A program made the position numbers and the translations under genes. This document shows positions 16,910 to 24,780 of a stretch of 64,000 nt of DNA, one piece after another. Within the stretch, counting starts at the first letter, position 1. Every line of letters begins with the position of its first letter. Below the pieces are notes generated by a model. The model did not search any database, was not told the DNA's origin, and worked only from the letters and a program-made list of their open reading frames with translations. Origin of the DNA: Pseudoalteromonas sp. SMS1 (GTDB lineage Bacteria > Pseudomonadota > Gammaproteobacteria > Enterobacterales > Alteromonadaceae); contig NZ_JAKGBI010000017.1 of the NCBI RefSeq assembly GCF_021530565.1, positions 1-64,000 on the forward strand, given 5' to 3'.

Positions 16910-17874
16910 AAAAAATAATTATGTGGGTACTTTGTTTAAGTTGTATGCATGTCAAGGCGCATTCTACGGATGACAGTGCATTTCATGTGGGGATCTTATT
17001 GTTTGAAGGCGCACAAGCCATCGACTTTGTCGGGCCCACGGAGGTTTTTGGACAAGCTGGTTTTCGCATTACCACGCTTAGCAAAGAGGGCCAAGCTATC
17101 ACCACTGCAATGGGGTTGCAGGTGACACCTCATCAAGCATTTACACCAAGTCTACAGCTAGATGCATTGTTAATCCCTGGGGGGAATATCAATGATCGTT
17201 TGCTCAATGATGTGCAAATAAATCAATGGATTAAGGCACAAAGTGATTCAGCTCAATATGTGATGTCGGTGTGTAACGGTGCCTTTATTCTGGCCAACAC
17301 GGGGCTCTTGGATGGGTTGCAAGCGACAACGATTGAAAAGGCATTCAGCAGCTTTGAGCGGCACTATCCGAAAGTGATTTTGGCACGCGATAAAAAGTTT
17401 ACCGACAATGGAAAAATACTCACGACTGCGGGGTTATCGTCTGGTATTGACGGCGCGCTGTCATTAGTGGCTAAAGTGCGTGGGCAACGGGTGGCACGTT
17501 CGGTTGCGGCAAAAATTGAGTACAACTGGCAACCCAATGGGGGCTATATACGGGGAAAAATGGCGGATCGAATCCTACCAGTATTCGATGGCTTACCGGA
17601 CGAAGTGACGTTGCTATCTCGTACTTTCCATTATGGCAGTGAGCACTCCTGGTACACAGGTTATACCTTCGAAGTTGAATCACATAAGGGTGGGCTCCTA
17701 GCCACTTGGTTAACGCAACAAATGACGGGGGCCGGGTGGCAACAAGCGGGTGACAATCATGCTCTGGCTTGGTCACGCAAGGTAGACAATTCAGTATGGC
17801 TAGTGCATGTAAATTTAAAAACAATCAATGAAACACAATTGAGTGCGCACCTTTCTTTGACCCAACAATTCTAG
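16906..17874 (+). CDS. Exported DJ-1/PfpI family protein
   Basis: 322 residues with a GTG start overlapping the previous stop (GTGA). A signal peptide covers 1-18 (cleavage after HVKA). The DJ-1/PfpI domain (27-205) has nucleophile elbow Cys123 (YVMSVCNGAFILA). The 110-residue C-terminal region (RTFHYGSEHSWYTGYTFEVE ...) is not part of the family core and I do not recognise it. An exported DJ-1 protein coupled to a GlxA-type regulator that also carries a DJ-1 domain suggests the two sense or handle the same compound on opposite sides of the membrane; this is inference. Confidence 0.82.
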   Translation: MKKIIMWVLCLSCMHVKAHSTDDSAFHVGILLFEGAQAIDFVGPTEVFGQAGFRITTLSKEGQAITTAMGLQVTPHQAFTPSLQLDALLIPGGNINDRLLNDVQINQWIKAQSDSAQYVMSVCNGAFILANTGLLDGLQATTIEKAFSSFERHYPKVILARDKKFTDNGKILTTAGLSSGIDGALSLVAKVRGQRVARSVAAKIEYNWQPNGGYIRGKMADRILPVFDGLPDEVTLLSRTFHYGSEHSWYTGYTFEVESHKGGLLATWLTQQMTGAGWQQAGDNHALAWSRKVDNSVWLVHVNLKTINETQLSAHLSLTQQF

Positions 17875-18032
17875 CTTGGCGGGCGATATGCGCATTGCGT
17901 ATATCGCTTCAGTGAAGTAGGCGACAACTACCAACTCCCGAGATTTACCTTATTACAAGCTCGTTTTCACGCAGTACCCACTTCTGTAAATTGCTAATTT
18001 TTTGCCAAGATAAAATGAAATGATGGGTAGAA

Positions 18033-19178
18033 ATGGTGAAACCACAAAATATCAGATTAAGTGCTTGGCTGATGATGTTAGGGCTCGTTATGAGTCGAGG
18101 CAGCTATGCGGATACACCGCACAGTAAGGTGAGTCACGAGTTCAGTGGTTCGATGCTGTTAAGTGAGCAATTTTTGCTTCACGGGCAGCGGACGGATACC
18201 GCACAGACAGAAGAGGTAGAGAGGGAAAGGCTGTATTCAATCGACTTGGAAAGTACCCTCCATAAAGGGGCAAATTCGCTGTTTGTTTGGCTCGAGTATA
18301 GTCGCAACCCGCTGGATAATGGGCTCTCCTCTTTGTTTGCTAATACTAACGAAGATGCCGGAACAACGGAGGATGGCGCGGGCACGAGCCGGATACAAAT
18401 TTCGTCATTGTATTGGCAATATGCCTTGTCTGATAAAACCCAGGCTGTGTTACTGGGTCTGGCTGAAGTGAGCATGTTGGTGGACACCAACGAGGTAGCT
18501 AATGATGAAGTTGGGCAGTTTATGGCTGCTGGGTTTGTAAATAACCCAGGGATAGACTTTCCTGATTACGCGCCTGCATTTCGGTATCAAGGGATCAGTG
18601 CAGATGAAACCTGGCGCTGGCGCGCACTGCTCTCGACGGCCAAAGGTCTGGCAGATAATCAGGGCAATTATAGTGATACGCTCAGCCAAGTAGATGGCGG
18701 AGAGGGAATATTTGCAGCGTTAGAGGGGCAGCGTCAATTTGCCAAAACCACAACTTTGACATTAGGGAGTTGGCATAATAGCGACACTAAGCGCCATGGT
18801 GTATACAGTGCGATTTACACGCAATTGGGCAATGCACAGCTGCACGGTCGCATGAGCCACAGTCGCAGTTACAAAAGTATGGCAATTGAAGAGGGTGCCC
18901 CACCGATCCGGACTCAATTTGCCAGCTTGGTTGCTCAATATCCCTATCAGGCATTTACCTTTGCGTCGGGCATGAGTTATTTAGAGCATACACTGCTAAA
19001 TGGTGACGTGACTGAGACACGCATGGTGGAGTGTTATGTACAGTATGACTGGTCACCGCACTTACACACAACTATCGCGACACAGTGGCACGATGGCGTC
19101 ATCAATGATGACACCATGGCACCTGTTACTGCTAATTGGCAAAATGTTGTATCGCTGCGTACGGTGCTTCACTGGTAA
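18033..19178 (+). CDS. Outer-membrane porin, carbohydrate-porin-like
   Basis: 381 residues. A signal peptide (1-26, ending GSYA) is followed by alternating polar/hydrophobic strands typical of a beta-barrel, ending in an aromatic residue (VLHW) as outer-membrane barrels do. The arrangement (FVWLEYSRNPLDNGLSSLF, FVNNPGIDFPDYAPAFRY, YWQYAL) resembles OprB-like carbohydrate-selective porins. It lies between the DJ-1 pair and an AraC regulator. The substrate is not evident. Confidence 0.75.
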   Translation: MVKPQNIRLSAWLMMLGLVMSRGSYADTPHSKVSHEFSGSMLLSEQFLLHGQRTDTAQTEEVERERLYSIDLESTLHKGANSLFVWLEYSRNPLDNGLSSLFANTNEDAGTTEDGAGTSRIQISSLYWQYALSDKTQAVLLGLAEVSMLVDTNEVANDEVGQFMAAGFVNNPGIDFPDYAPAFRYQGISADETWRWRALLSTAKGLADNQGNYSDTLSQVDGGEGIFAALEGQRQFAKTTTLTLGSWHNSDTKRHGVYSAIYTQLGNAQLHGRMSHSRSYKSMAIEEGAPPIRTQFASLVAQYPYQAFTFASGMSYLEHTLLNGDVTETRMVECYVQYDWSPHLHTTIATQWHDGVINDDTMAPVTANWQNVVSLRTVLHW

Positions 19179-19179
19179 C

Positions 19180-19986
19180 TTAGCGTTTGCAGTATTGTTT
19201 TGGCGGGATGCCAAAAACCTTCTTAAAAGCACTATTAAACGCACTACTGGACTCGAACCCGAGTTGTTGGGCGATGATTTGTTGAGAGTGACCTGCGTTG
19301 AGCATTTCTACGGCGCGCAAGGCTCTTAATTTTTGCTTCCACTGGCTGAAACTCATGGCAAAGTTCTTGTGAAATAGGCGGTTCAGTGTGCGGCTTGACG
19401 CACCGACTTGTTTGCCCCATTGTTCAAGTGTTTGCGGACTACCTGGGTTGGCATACAGTTCAGCGACAATGGGGTGCAGCCTTGGATCTTGAGCGCTGGG
19501 AATAAAAAAATCGCTGGTGGGGGCTAATTCTAATCTGTCGATAAACACATCGATAAAGCGCTGTGTTTTATCGTCAAGCGGGTAATCTTCTGGCCAAGTA
19601 CAAATCTCTAAAATCATCGCTTTGAGTAAATCACTGACCACAAGAGATTTCGCGGTACTGCCCAATAACGACTCATATTTTTCATCAATATAGACACTGC
19701 GGAAATGCCCCCCATAGCGACAGTAGGTTTCGTGTGCCACATTGGGTGGGATCCAAAGCGCTTGTTGAGGTGGGATCACAAAAGTGCCCTGTGGGGTAAA
19801 AATGGTCATAACGCCATTGTTTATGTAGGTAAGTTGCCCCCACGCATGGCTATGCTCTTGGACATGCTCCCATTCAGGCATCGTTGAAGCACGTGGAAAT
19901 ATGGGTCTGCCTAACGCAGCGCGCTTAAAACGAGATTTAACATGTTGCCAAGATTGATTTGTCTGTTTTGATAAATTTTCTGTCAT
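19180..19986 (-). CDS. AraC family transcriptional regulator with cupin sensor
   Basis: 268 residues from ATG 19986. The N-terminal cupin part (HVQEHSHAWGQLTYINNGVM ... QALWIPPNVAHE) is an effector-binding domain. The C-terminal AraC DNA-binding domain (ASSRTLNRLFHKNFAMSFSQ ... IAQQLGFESSSAFNSAFKKV) is complete. This is the subgroup often found next to and divergent from an MFS exporter, and an MFS gene starts 75 bases away in the opposite direction, so it probably controls that gene. It is convergent with the porin gene, with only one base between the stops. Confidence 0.9.
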   Translation of the reverse strand: MTENLSKQTNQSWQHVKSRFKRAALGRPIFPRASTMPEWEHVQEHSHAWGQLTYINNGVMTIFTPQGTFVIPPQQALWIPPNVAHETYCRYGGHFRSVYIDEKYESLLGSTAKSLVVSDLLKAMILEICTWPEDYPLDDKTQRFIDVFIDRLELAPTSDFFIPSAQDPRLHPIVAELYANPGSPQTLEQWGKQVGASSRTLNRLFHKNFAMSFSQWKQKLRALRAVEMLNAGHSQQIIAQQLGFESSSAFNSAFKKVFGIPPKQYCKR

Positions 19987-20060
19987 ATATTTAAATTTTG
20001 GCCAACAAAAATTGAGCATATACTAATCAGGCTTTTCTCTCAACGTGCTTAGGATAGTGA

Positions 20061-21245
20061 ATGAAAAAACGACGCTTTTGGCAATTTACCCCCACTCCCA
20101 TGAGTTTTTTAGTGCTAGCAACCATTGTGATGGCGATGGCTTTTGCTGGCTGGACAGCCATGTTGAATAATTTTGCTGTGGAGGCGGCAGCGTTTACAGG
20201 GGCCAATATGGGCATGCTGCAGTCACTGCGTGAGATCCCCGGTTTCTTGGCATTTACTGCGGTATTTATTTTATTGGTTTTAAAGGAGCAAACATTTGCG
20301 GTAATCAGTTTATGCTTGCTCTCTATCGGGGTGGCAGTCACTGGGCTTTTCCCGACAATATACGGCCTATATGCGACGACGGTCTTGATGTCCATTGGCT
20401 TTCATTACTTTGAAACACTCAATCAGTCATTGAGCCTACAGTGGTTTAAAAAGGACGAAGCGGCAGAAAAATTAGGCCAGTTGCTTTCGGTCAAATCGAT
20501 GGCGGCGTTGGCTACATTTGCGGTGATTTGGGTGGGCTTTAGTGTCTTCCAAAGCGACTATATCTGGATGTACTTGTTGATAGGTGGCGCGGGTTTGTTG
20601 GTGACGTTTTATCTTGCCTATACACACCCTCAGTTTATTGAATCGGCAACACAAAATAAAAAGTTGATCTTGCGTAAAGAGTACAGTTTGTACTACTTAT
20701 TGGTGTTTTTCTCTGGCGCTCGTAGGCAAATATTCATGGTATTTGCAGGCTTTTTAATGGTTGAAAAGTTTGGATATGGTGTGGCTGAGATCACGGCGCT
20801 TTACATGCTCAATCATGTCATCAATATTTTTCTAGCACCAAAAATTGGCAGTTGGATAGGGCGTATCGGAGAGCAAAAAGCGCTGACGGTCGAATATCTT
20901 GGGTTGATATGTGTTTTTGTAGGCTATGCGCTGGTGGAATCGGCAAACCTTGCCGCGATACTGTATGTGGTTGACCATATTTTCTTTGCTATGGCGATTG
21001 CTTTGAAAACTTATTTCCAAAAGATAGCGAAGCCTGAGGACATTGCCGCAACCGCTGGGGTCAGCTTTACCATTAATCATATTGCTGCTGTTGTCATTCC
21101 TGCCAGTTTTGGGGTTGTATGGCTCTACGATCAGTCATTGGTGTTTTATTTTGGTGCGGCGCTGGCTGTGTGCTCGTTAATACTCAGCCAGTTCATCACA
21201 CCGCATTTACGTCGCGTCAATGGGATCCCTGCATCCGAGGTTTAA
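20061..21245 (+). CDS. MFS transporter
   Basis: 394 residues with about 12 hydrophobic helices, a short basic N-terminus (MKKRRF) and a cytoplasmic loop with LRKEYSLYYL between the two six-helix halves. It belongs to the major facilitator superfamily. No antiporter motif is clear and the substrate cannot be read from sequence. It is divergent from the AraC regulator at 19180-19986, which probably controls it. Confidence 0.88.
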   Translation: MKKRRFWQFTPTPMSFLVLATIVMAMAFAGWTAMLNNFAVEAAAFTGANMGMLQSLREIPGFLAFTAVFILLVLKEQTFAVISLCLLSIGVAVTGLFPTIYGLYATTVLMSIGFHYFETLNQSLSLQWFKKDEAAEKLGQLLSVKSMAALATFAVIWVGFSVFQSDYIWMYLLIGGAGLLVTFYLAYTHPQFIESATQNKKLILRKEYSLYYLLVFFSGARRQIFMVFAGFLMVEKFGYGVAEITALYMLNHVINIFLAPKIGSWIGRIGEQKALTVEYLGLICVFVGYALVESANLAAILYVVDHIFFAMAIALKTYFQKIAKPEDIAATAGVSFTINHIAAVVIPASFGVVWLYDQSLVFYFGAALAVCSLILSQFITPHLRRVNGIPASEV

Positions 21246-21326
21246 CATAAATAAGCCCCGTTTCACCCGAGTGTATTAAGGACCAAATGGTTAGCCTGTA
21301 AAAATACAGTGTTAATTAGGTGGTCC

Positions 21327-21773
21327 ATGCTCACTTCTTCACAACCTAGACGTACCTTTATGGTTTTTGCTTACATGCGAATAAGCCGGGCGACCGATGC
21401 ACTTGGACTGGCGCGCAATCACCCTTTGTATCACCGCCATGCCAGTTTAATTTTTAGAAATAACCACAATGCCAGTTGGTACGCATATGGGTTTGGTTTT
21501 GCAGGGTTTGGTGTTGAACCTATACCAAAAAAGGAAAAAGTGTTTGCGCGTGAACTGATCACAAAGCATATGCCCGCTGCCAAGGTGGATAAGCTATTTG
21601 AAACGCTTAATCAAGGTCGGTCGGCGCAGTATGACATTGCCAAGTATAATTGCGTTGATCACTTAATTGTAGGGTTAAAGGCGGTGGGGAAGCATTCTCG
21701 ATTGTTTAATCACTATCAATATTTAAATAGAGGGTGGTACAAAAACAGCGTACTAAGGCGTAAAGTCCTTTAA
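21327..21773 (+). CDS. Uncharacterised protein with a Cys-His motif
   Basis: 148 residues from the ATG preceded by AGGTGG; a GTG at 21309 is an alternative. It begins FMVFAYMRISRATDALGLARN and contains YDIAKYNCVDHLIVGLKAVG, a Cys near the start of a hydrophobic helix with an adjacent His. This is reminiscent of NlpC/P60-like or permuted papain-like folds, but the catalytic set is not complete by eye. It overlaps the end of the opposing R-body gene by 21 bases. A role linked to the R-body locus is possible but unproven. Confidence 0.55.
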   Translation: MLTSSQPRRTFMVFAYMRISRATDALGLARNHPLYHRHASLIFRNNHNASWYAYGFGFAGFGVEPIPKKEKVFARELITKHMPAAKVDKLFETLNQGRSAQYDIAKYNCVDHLIVGLKAVGKHSRLFNHYQYLNRGWYKNSVLRRKVL

Positions 21774-22025
21774 AATTTTAGCTGCTTTTGTGCCGACCTC
21801 AGAAAAGTTCTCAGTCCCTTTTGTCATGGCTTTCTGTGCTTCTTCAATGACTTTCACGTACTTAGGATCACCCGTTGCAAGGAGTTGCGAGAGTGCCACA
21901 CCAATGGCGGTGGTGGTGATCGTGCTCAAGTTTCGCAAGTTGTCCGTGGCATCTTGCACCGCCATGGAAGTTGACTGCGCTACGGCTTGTTGAGCCTTGA
22001 TCAGCGCTGCAGTTTTGTCTGCCAT
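21753..22025 (-). CDS. RebB-related R-body locus protein, 'NLRNL' type, copy 1
   Basis: 90 residues. QSTSMAVQDATDNLRNLSTI followed by TTTAIGVALSQLLATGD matches the protein encoded at 23397-23693 nearly residue for residue (QSTALALSDATDNLRNLNTL), so the two are paralogs. The pattern (a short Ala/Ser/Thr-rich helical protein with a Gln-Ser start and a 'TAIGVAL' repeat core) is typical of RebB-associated proteins in R-body gene clusters. It is the last gene of the minus-strand cluster. Whether it is a ribbon subunit or an assembly factor cannot be told. Confidence 0.78.
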   Translation of the reverse strand: MADKTAALIKAQQAVAQSTSMAVQDATDNLRNLSTITTTAIGVALSQLLATGDPKYVKVIEEAQKAMTKGTENFSEVGTKAAKILKDFTP

Positions 22026-22034
22026 CCGCGCTTA

Positions 22035-22214
22035 TCACCCTTGTGCCAGGATCAATGCACAAGCAGAAGACACTGAAGCAGACGTATAGGTCTGCGCACT
22101 TTGCTGCGCTGTTACCGCATTTTGCATCATCAATCCTACGGTGTCAGCGAGGGCAGAATCACTGAGCTGCGAAATTATCTCTTCAACACTGGGTCCACTA
22201 TTTTTGTCAGACAT
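22035..22214 (-). CDS. Short RebB-like protein
   Basis: 59 residues from ATG 22214, giving MSDKNSGPSVEEIISQLSDS; the frame extends upstream without support. ALADTVGLMMQNAVTAQQSAQTYTSASVSSACALIL follows the RebB scheme of a helix with a '(M)xNAVxxQQ' block and an Ala/Ser/Thr-rich second helix, here shortened. It is a close relative of the first half of the 22869-23246 protein (LAETLGLSMHNAVTSQQHAQ). It starts 91 bases after the stop of the canonical RebB gene at 22305-22586. Confidence 0.72.
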   Translation of the reverse strand: MSDKNSGPSVEEIISQLSDSALADTVGLMMQNAVTAQQSAQTYTSASVSSACALILAQG

Positions 22215-22304
22215 TGCGCTTAACCTTTTTTGCAGATAGTTACCAATTAAAGAAAGTATCAATATCCTGCACAGCGGCATGGATCGCCTCTGTGCAGGCG
22301 GGAA

Positions 22305-22586
22305 TTACTGACTGCTGTCCTTTTCTGTAATGGCGGAGGCGGCACGTCCTAATACTGCACTGCCTACAGCTCCCAGCGCATTGACGCCCTGAATAGTTGC
22401 AGCCTGAACTGTGATGGCGGCATGCTGCTGTGCATTCGTGGCATTGTGACCTGCATTGGACAGAGCAGCCCCCATAGAGGCAAAAAGGTTACCCATTGCC
22501 ATTGCGGGGTTGTCTGCGAGTACTTTAGTGTTTACTTGGGTGATTGAGTCAGTAATTTGCTTATTTACTGTTGGATCTTTAGCCAT
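22305..22586 (-). CDS. rebB: Canonical RebB-family R-body protein, copy 1
   Basis: 93 residues from ATG 22586, with AAAAGGAAA ahead of it. It has the full RebB signature: ITDSITQVNTKVLADNPAMA, MGNLFASMGAALSNAGHNAT, NAQQHAAITVQAATIQGVNA. R bodies are ribbons coiled in the cytoplasm, built mainly from small RebB-type subunits, which in Caedibacter unroll and rupture membranes inside a host. This copy is the most diverged of the four canonical ones here (MGAALSNAG instead of TSQAL..AA). Confidence 0.9.
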   Translation of the reverse strand: MAKDPTVNKQITDSITQVNTKVLADNPAMAMGNLFASMGAALSNAGHNATNAQQHAAITVQAATIQGVNALGAVGSAVLGRAASAITEKDSSQ

Positions 22587-22620
22587 TGCTGTTTCCTTTT
22601 GAGTTAAGTGTATGGTCGTG

Positions 22621-22863
22621 TTAGCCAATAAGCTGACTATTGATTTCTTTCAGGGCGTCGTTGATCTGCGCTTCAACAGCTTCCAACTGCTTGGTAACTT
22701 CTTGGTTGACGCTGTCTGCTTTAGAAAATGGGGCTAGTGACTCGAGTCGTTCGTCATTTTCTGCCAATAAATCCGCTACTTCTTGCTCTTGTTTATCTGA
22801 CAGCGCTTGAATCTGAGCCATATGTGTTTCATACAGTTCACTGTACTTAGCAAGTGTTGTCAT
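22621..22863 (-). CDS. Small coiled-coil protein within the R-body locus
   Basis: 80 residues, nearly all helical with heptad-like spacing (KQEQEVADLLAENDERLESL ... VTKQLEAVEAQINDALKEI). It lacks the RebB motif. It lies between two RebB-family genes on the same strand, with only 5 bases to the upstream gene, so it is surely part of the cluster. Known R-body loci need non-RebB partners (the RebA/RebC class) for assembly. Such a role is possible here, but I see no direct similarity. Confidence 0.68.
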   Translation of the reverse strand: MTTLAKYSELYETHMAQIQALSDKQEQEVADLLAENDERLESLAPFSKADSVNQEVTKQLEAVEAQINDALKEINSQLIG

Positions 22864-22868
22864 GGTAT

Positions 22869-23246
22869 TTACTCCGTCTCCGTTGGTTCGTCGGGTTTGG
22901 CTGATTCTTCTTTCGGTGCTGGCGGCTTATTTTTTCCAAAGCGGAAAAGATTGAAGCGAGGCTTTTTCTCTTTTTTATTTGGTACGTCTTCTTGCGGTTC
23001 AGCCACCATTGCTTCATCTGCCGCCTCTTCGTTCGGTGTATGTTTTTCAGCAGTTTGGGCAGAGTTGGGGGTCTTCAGTAGCCTTGCACAGGCATTGGTG
23101 ATCGACGCCGCGGTAGTCATTTGGGCATGCTGTTGACTGGTGACGGCATTGTGCATAGATAGCCCGAGCGTTTCTGCTAAAGTCGTTTCAGTCATGCTGG
23201 TCGCTTGCTGCGAAAAAGGCACACTGTCTTTGTCCTGCTCACTCAT
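22869..23246 (-). CDS. RebB-like protein with charged C-terminal extension
   Basis: 125 residues. The first 60 (SVPFSQQATSMTETTLAETL, GLSMHNAVTSQQHAQMTTAA, SITNACARLL) match the short RebB-like protein at 22035-22214. Residues 65-125 are a low-complexity, Lys/Glu/Pro-rich tail (KKEKKPRFNLFRFGKNKPPA) with a basic-aromatic patch. A structured ribbon-like part with a disordered charged tail could cap the ribbon, anchor it or attach it to a membrane. A 150-base gap precedes its start. Confidence 0.72.
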   Translation of the reverse strand: MSEQDKDSVPFSQQATSMTETTLAETLGLSMHNAVTSQQHAQMTTAASITNACARLLKTPNSAQTAEKHTPNEEAADEAMVAEPQEDVPNKKEKKPRFNLFRFGKNKPPAPKEESAKPDEPTETE

Positions 23247-23373
23247 GATTATGTCCTCGTTAAATTCAAACTGATTAACCGCTCAACAACTGAGCAATCT
23301 TGCAACTAGAATACGAGGATTAACCGTTTTAAAATCGGGTAAAACAAGATTTGATTCGGGCTTTTTTAGGATT

Positions 23374-23391
23374 TTGGGGGCATGCCCCCAA
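23374..23391 (-). repeat. Perfect hairpin between two R-body genes
   Basis: TTGGGGGCATGCCCCCAA is an 18-base perfect palindrome directly after the stop of the 23397-23693 gene. No T-run follows on the minus strand, so it looks more like an RNA-stability or processing hairpin than a full terminator. Confidence 0.55.
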
Positions 23392-23396
23392 CACGG

Positions 23397-23693
23397 TTAT
23401 TCTTCTTGATTTTCATGTAAGACAGTGGCAATTTTTTCTCCAACAGCGCTGAAGTTGTCTGCCCCACGACTGACGATTGATTGCGCATCTTCGATTATTT
23501 TTGAGAATTTATCGTCACCCGTTTCGATGTATTGAGACAGCGCAACACCGATTGCGGTGGTACTTAATGTGTTGAGGTTGCGTAGATTGTCTGTGGCATC
23601 TGAAAGTGCCAATGCGGTTGATTGGGCAATTGATTGCTGTGCACTTTGTACTGCTGACTCCGCAGCGTCGGGCGCACTATTTAAGTTTTCCAT
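23397..23693 (-). CDS. RebB-related R-body locus protein, 'NLRNL' type, copy 2
   Basis: 98 residues from ATG 23693, preceded by TTGGAGC; the longer frame is not supported. It shares SAQQSIAQSTALALSDATDN, LRNLNTLSTTAIGVALSQ and a GADNFSAVGEK end with the 21753-22025 protein, differing mainly in the termini. The acidic C-terminus is VLHENQEE. A rho-independent terminator-like hairpin lies just upstream, between this gene and the canonical RebB trio, so its expression may be lower than theirs. Confidence 0.8.
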   Translation of the reverse strand: MENLNSAPDAAESAVQSAQQSIAQSTALALSDATDNLRNLNTLSTTAIGVALSQYIETGDDKFSKIIEDAQSIVSRGADNFSAVGEKIATVLHENQEE

Positions 23694-23710
23694 GAGTAGC
23701 TCCAAACAGT

Positions 23711-23745
23711 AAAAAGCCCTTAGCGGTCTGTGCGTCACTAAGAGC
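23711..23745 (-). terminator. Terminator or attenuator inside the R-body cluster (minus strand)
   Basis: On the minus strand GCTCTTAG pairs with CTAAGGGC (8 bp with one G-U) and is followed by five T. It sits between the canonical RebB genes (23796-24707) and the following accessory genes. It could end the main structural transcript or reduce read-through, setting subunit ratios. Confidence 0.6.
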
Positions 23746-23795
23746 TTGGTTGGGATAGTGGATTAGCATCCTGTGTTCAAGAAATCCAAATCCAA

Positions 23796-24065
23796 TTAAG
23801 CGTCAGGCTCGATAATGTCTTCCGCACTGCGACCAATAACGGATGTACCGATTGACATAAGTGAGTTTACGCCTTGCACGGTTGCAGCTTGCATTGTGAT
23901 TGCTGCTTGCTGCTGTGCCGCTGTTGCATTATGGGCTGCGGTTCCTAACGCTTGGCTGGTTGACATGAGTAGGTTACCCATCGCCATTGCAGGTGTTTCA
24001 CCAACAACTTTAGTATTCACCTGCGTAACTGAATCCGTGACTTGTGCATTAACTGTATCTGCCAT
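23796..24065 (-). CDS. rebB: Canonical RebB-family R-body protein, copy 2
   Basis: 89 residues: ADTVNAQVTDSVTQVNTKVV, GETPAMAMGNLLMSTSQALG, TAAHNATAAQQQAAITMQAA, TVQGVNSLMSIGTSVIGRSA. This is the textbook RebB pattern (Pfam RebB family). It is about 85 percent identical by eye to the next copy upstream, implying recent tandem duplication. It differs from it mainly in residues 7-8 and in the acidic tail EPDA. Confidence 0.93.
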   Translation of the reverse strand: MADTVNAQVTDSVTQVNTKVVGETPAMAMGNLLMSTSQALGTAAHNATAAQQQAAITMQAATVQGVNSLMSIGTSVIGRSAEDIIEPDA

Positions 24066-24117
24066 GATTGACTCCTGTTAATTTAGTTAAGTGAGTTTAC
24101 GTTCAAAGAGTCGGCGA

Positions 24118-24384
24118 TTAGCCTTTCTCGATGATGCCTTCAGCACTGCGACCAACCACTGAGCTACCAATCGACATCAGTGAGTTAACACCTTGTACAG
24201 TTGCAGCTTGCATGGTGATTTGAGCTTGTTGTTGTGCTGATGTTGCGTTGTGAGCAGCGTTACTTAAAGCTTGGCTGGTAGACATTAATAGGTTGCCCAT
24301 TGCCATTGCTGGCGTTTCACCAACTACTTTTGTGTTTACTTGAGTAACTGAATCAGTGATTGCTGCGTTTACTGTATCTGCCAT
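24118..24384 (-). CDS. rebB: Canonical RebB-family R-body protein, copy 3
   Basis: 88 residues with the full signature (ITDSVTQVNTKVVGETPAMA, MGNLLMSTSQALSNAAHNAT, SAQQQAQITMQAATVQGVNS) and ending IIEKG. The ribosome site is TGAGGAAAATAT. It is the closest paralog of the 23796-24065 copy. The small gap (52 bases) and same strand indicate co-transcription. Confidence 0.93.
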   Translation of the reverse strand: MADTVNAAITDSVTQVNTKVVGETPAMAMGNLLMSTSQALSNAAHNATSAQQQAQITMQAATVQGVNSLMSIGSSVVGRSAEGIIEKG

Positions 24385-24422
24385 GATATTTTCCTCATTA
24401 AATAGTTAATTAATTGGCTGAA

Positions 24423-24707
24423 TTAGCCTTTGCTAAGAATTTCTGCACTGCCACGTCCGACAACGGCTGTGCCTGTTGACATCAGTGAGTTAATGCCTTG
24501 CACTGTCGCTGCTTGCATCGTAATGCCCGCTTGCTGGTTGCCCGTCGTTGCATTGAGCGCTGCGGTGCCTAATGCGTGACTTGTTGACAGAAGTAGGTTG
24601 CCCGTACTTGATGCAGGTGTTGAACCTGTGACACTGGTGTTGACCTGAGTGACAGAGTCTGTCACTTGGCCGTTTACACCACCTGCTGCACTTGGTGCTG
24701 CTGCCAT
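24423..24707 (-). CDS. rebB: Canonical RebB-family R-body protein, copy 4
   Basis: 94 residues. The N-terminus is an Ala/Gly-rich extension (MAAAPSAAGGVNGQ), then VTDSVTQVNTSVTGSTPASS, TGNLLLSTSHALGTAALNAT, TGNQQAGITMQAATVQGINS. Substitutions relative to the other copies include GETPAMAM to GSTPASST and AAHNAT to AALNAT. The ribosome site is AGAAGGAAAACACT. Such a more polar variant could be a minor subunit that modulates ribbon assembly; this is inference. Confidence 0.91.
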   Translation of the reverse strand: MAAAPSAAGGVNGQVTDSVTQVNTSVTGSTPASSTGNLLLSTSHALGTAALNATTGNQQAGITMQAATVQGINSLMSTGTAVVGRGSAEILSKG

Positions 24708-24735
24708 AGTGTTTTCCTTCTATTGGTTAGTTATT

Positions 24736-24749
24736 GGTCTTTAAAGACC
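24736..24749 (-). repeat. Palindrome upstream of RebB copy 4
   Basis: GGTCTTTAAAGACC is a 14-base perfect palindrome 28 bases upstream of the ATG at 24707. It could be a regulator site or an mRNA hairpin in the leader. Confidence 0.4.
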
Positions 24750-24780
24750 GACTTTTTTAGCCAAAACCGCTGGCAAAAAA

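Noticed and set aside
17883-17907. Inverted repeat GCGATATGCG/CGTATATCGC after the exported DJ-1 gene.
   Set aside because: It has one mismatch and no T-run, so I could not support a terminator or operator call.
23796-24384. Direct repeat or mobile duplication covering the two adjacent canonical RebB genes.
   Set aside because: Protein identity is high but the DNA has diverged at many third positions; this is an older gene duplication without repeat borders.
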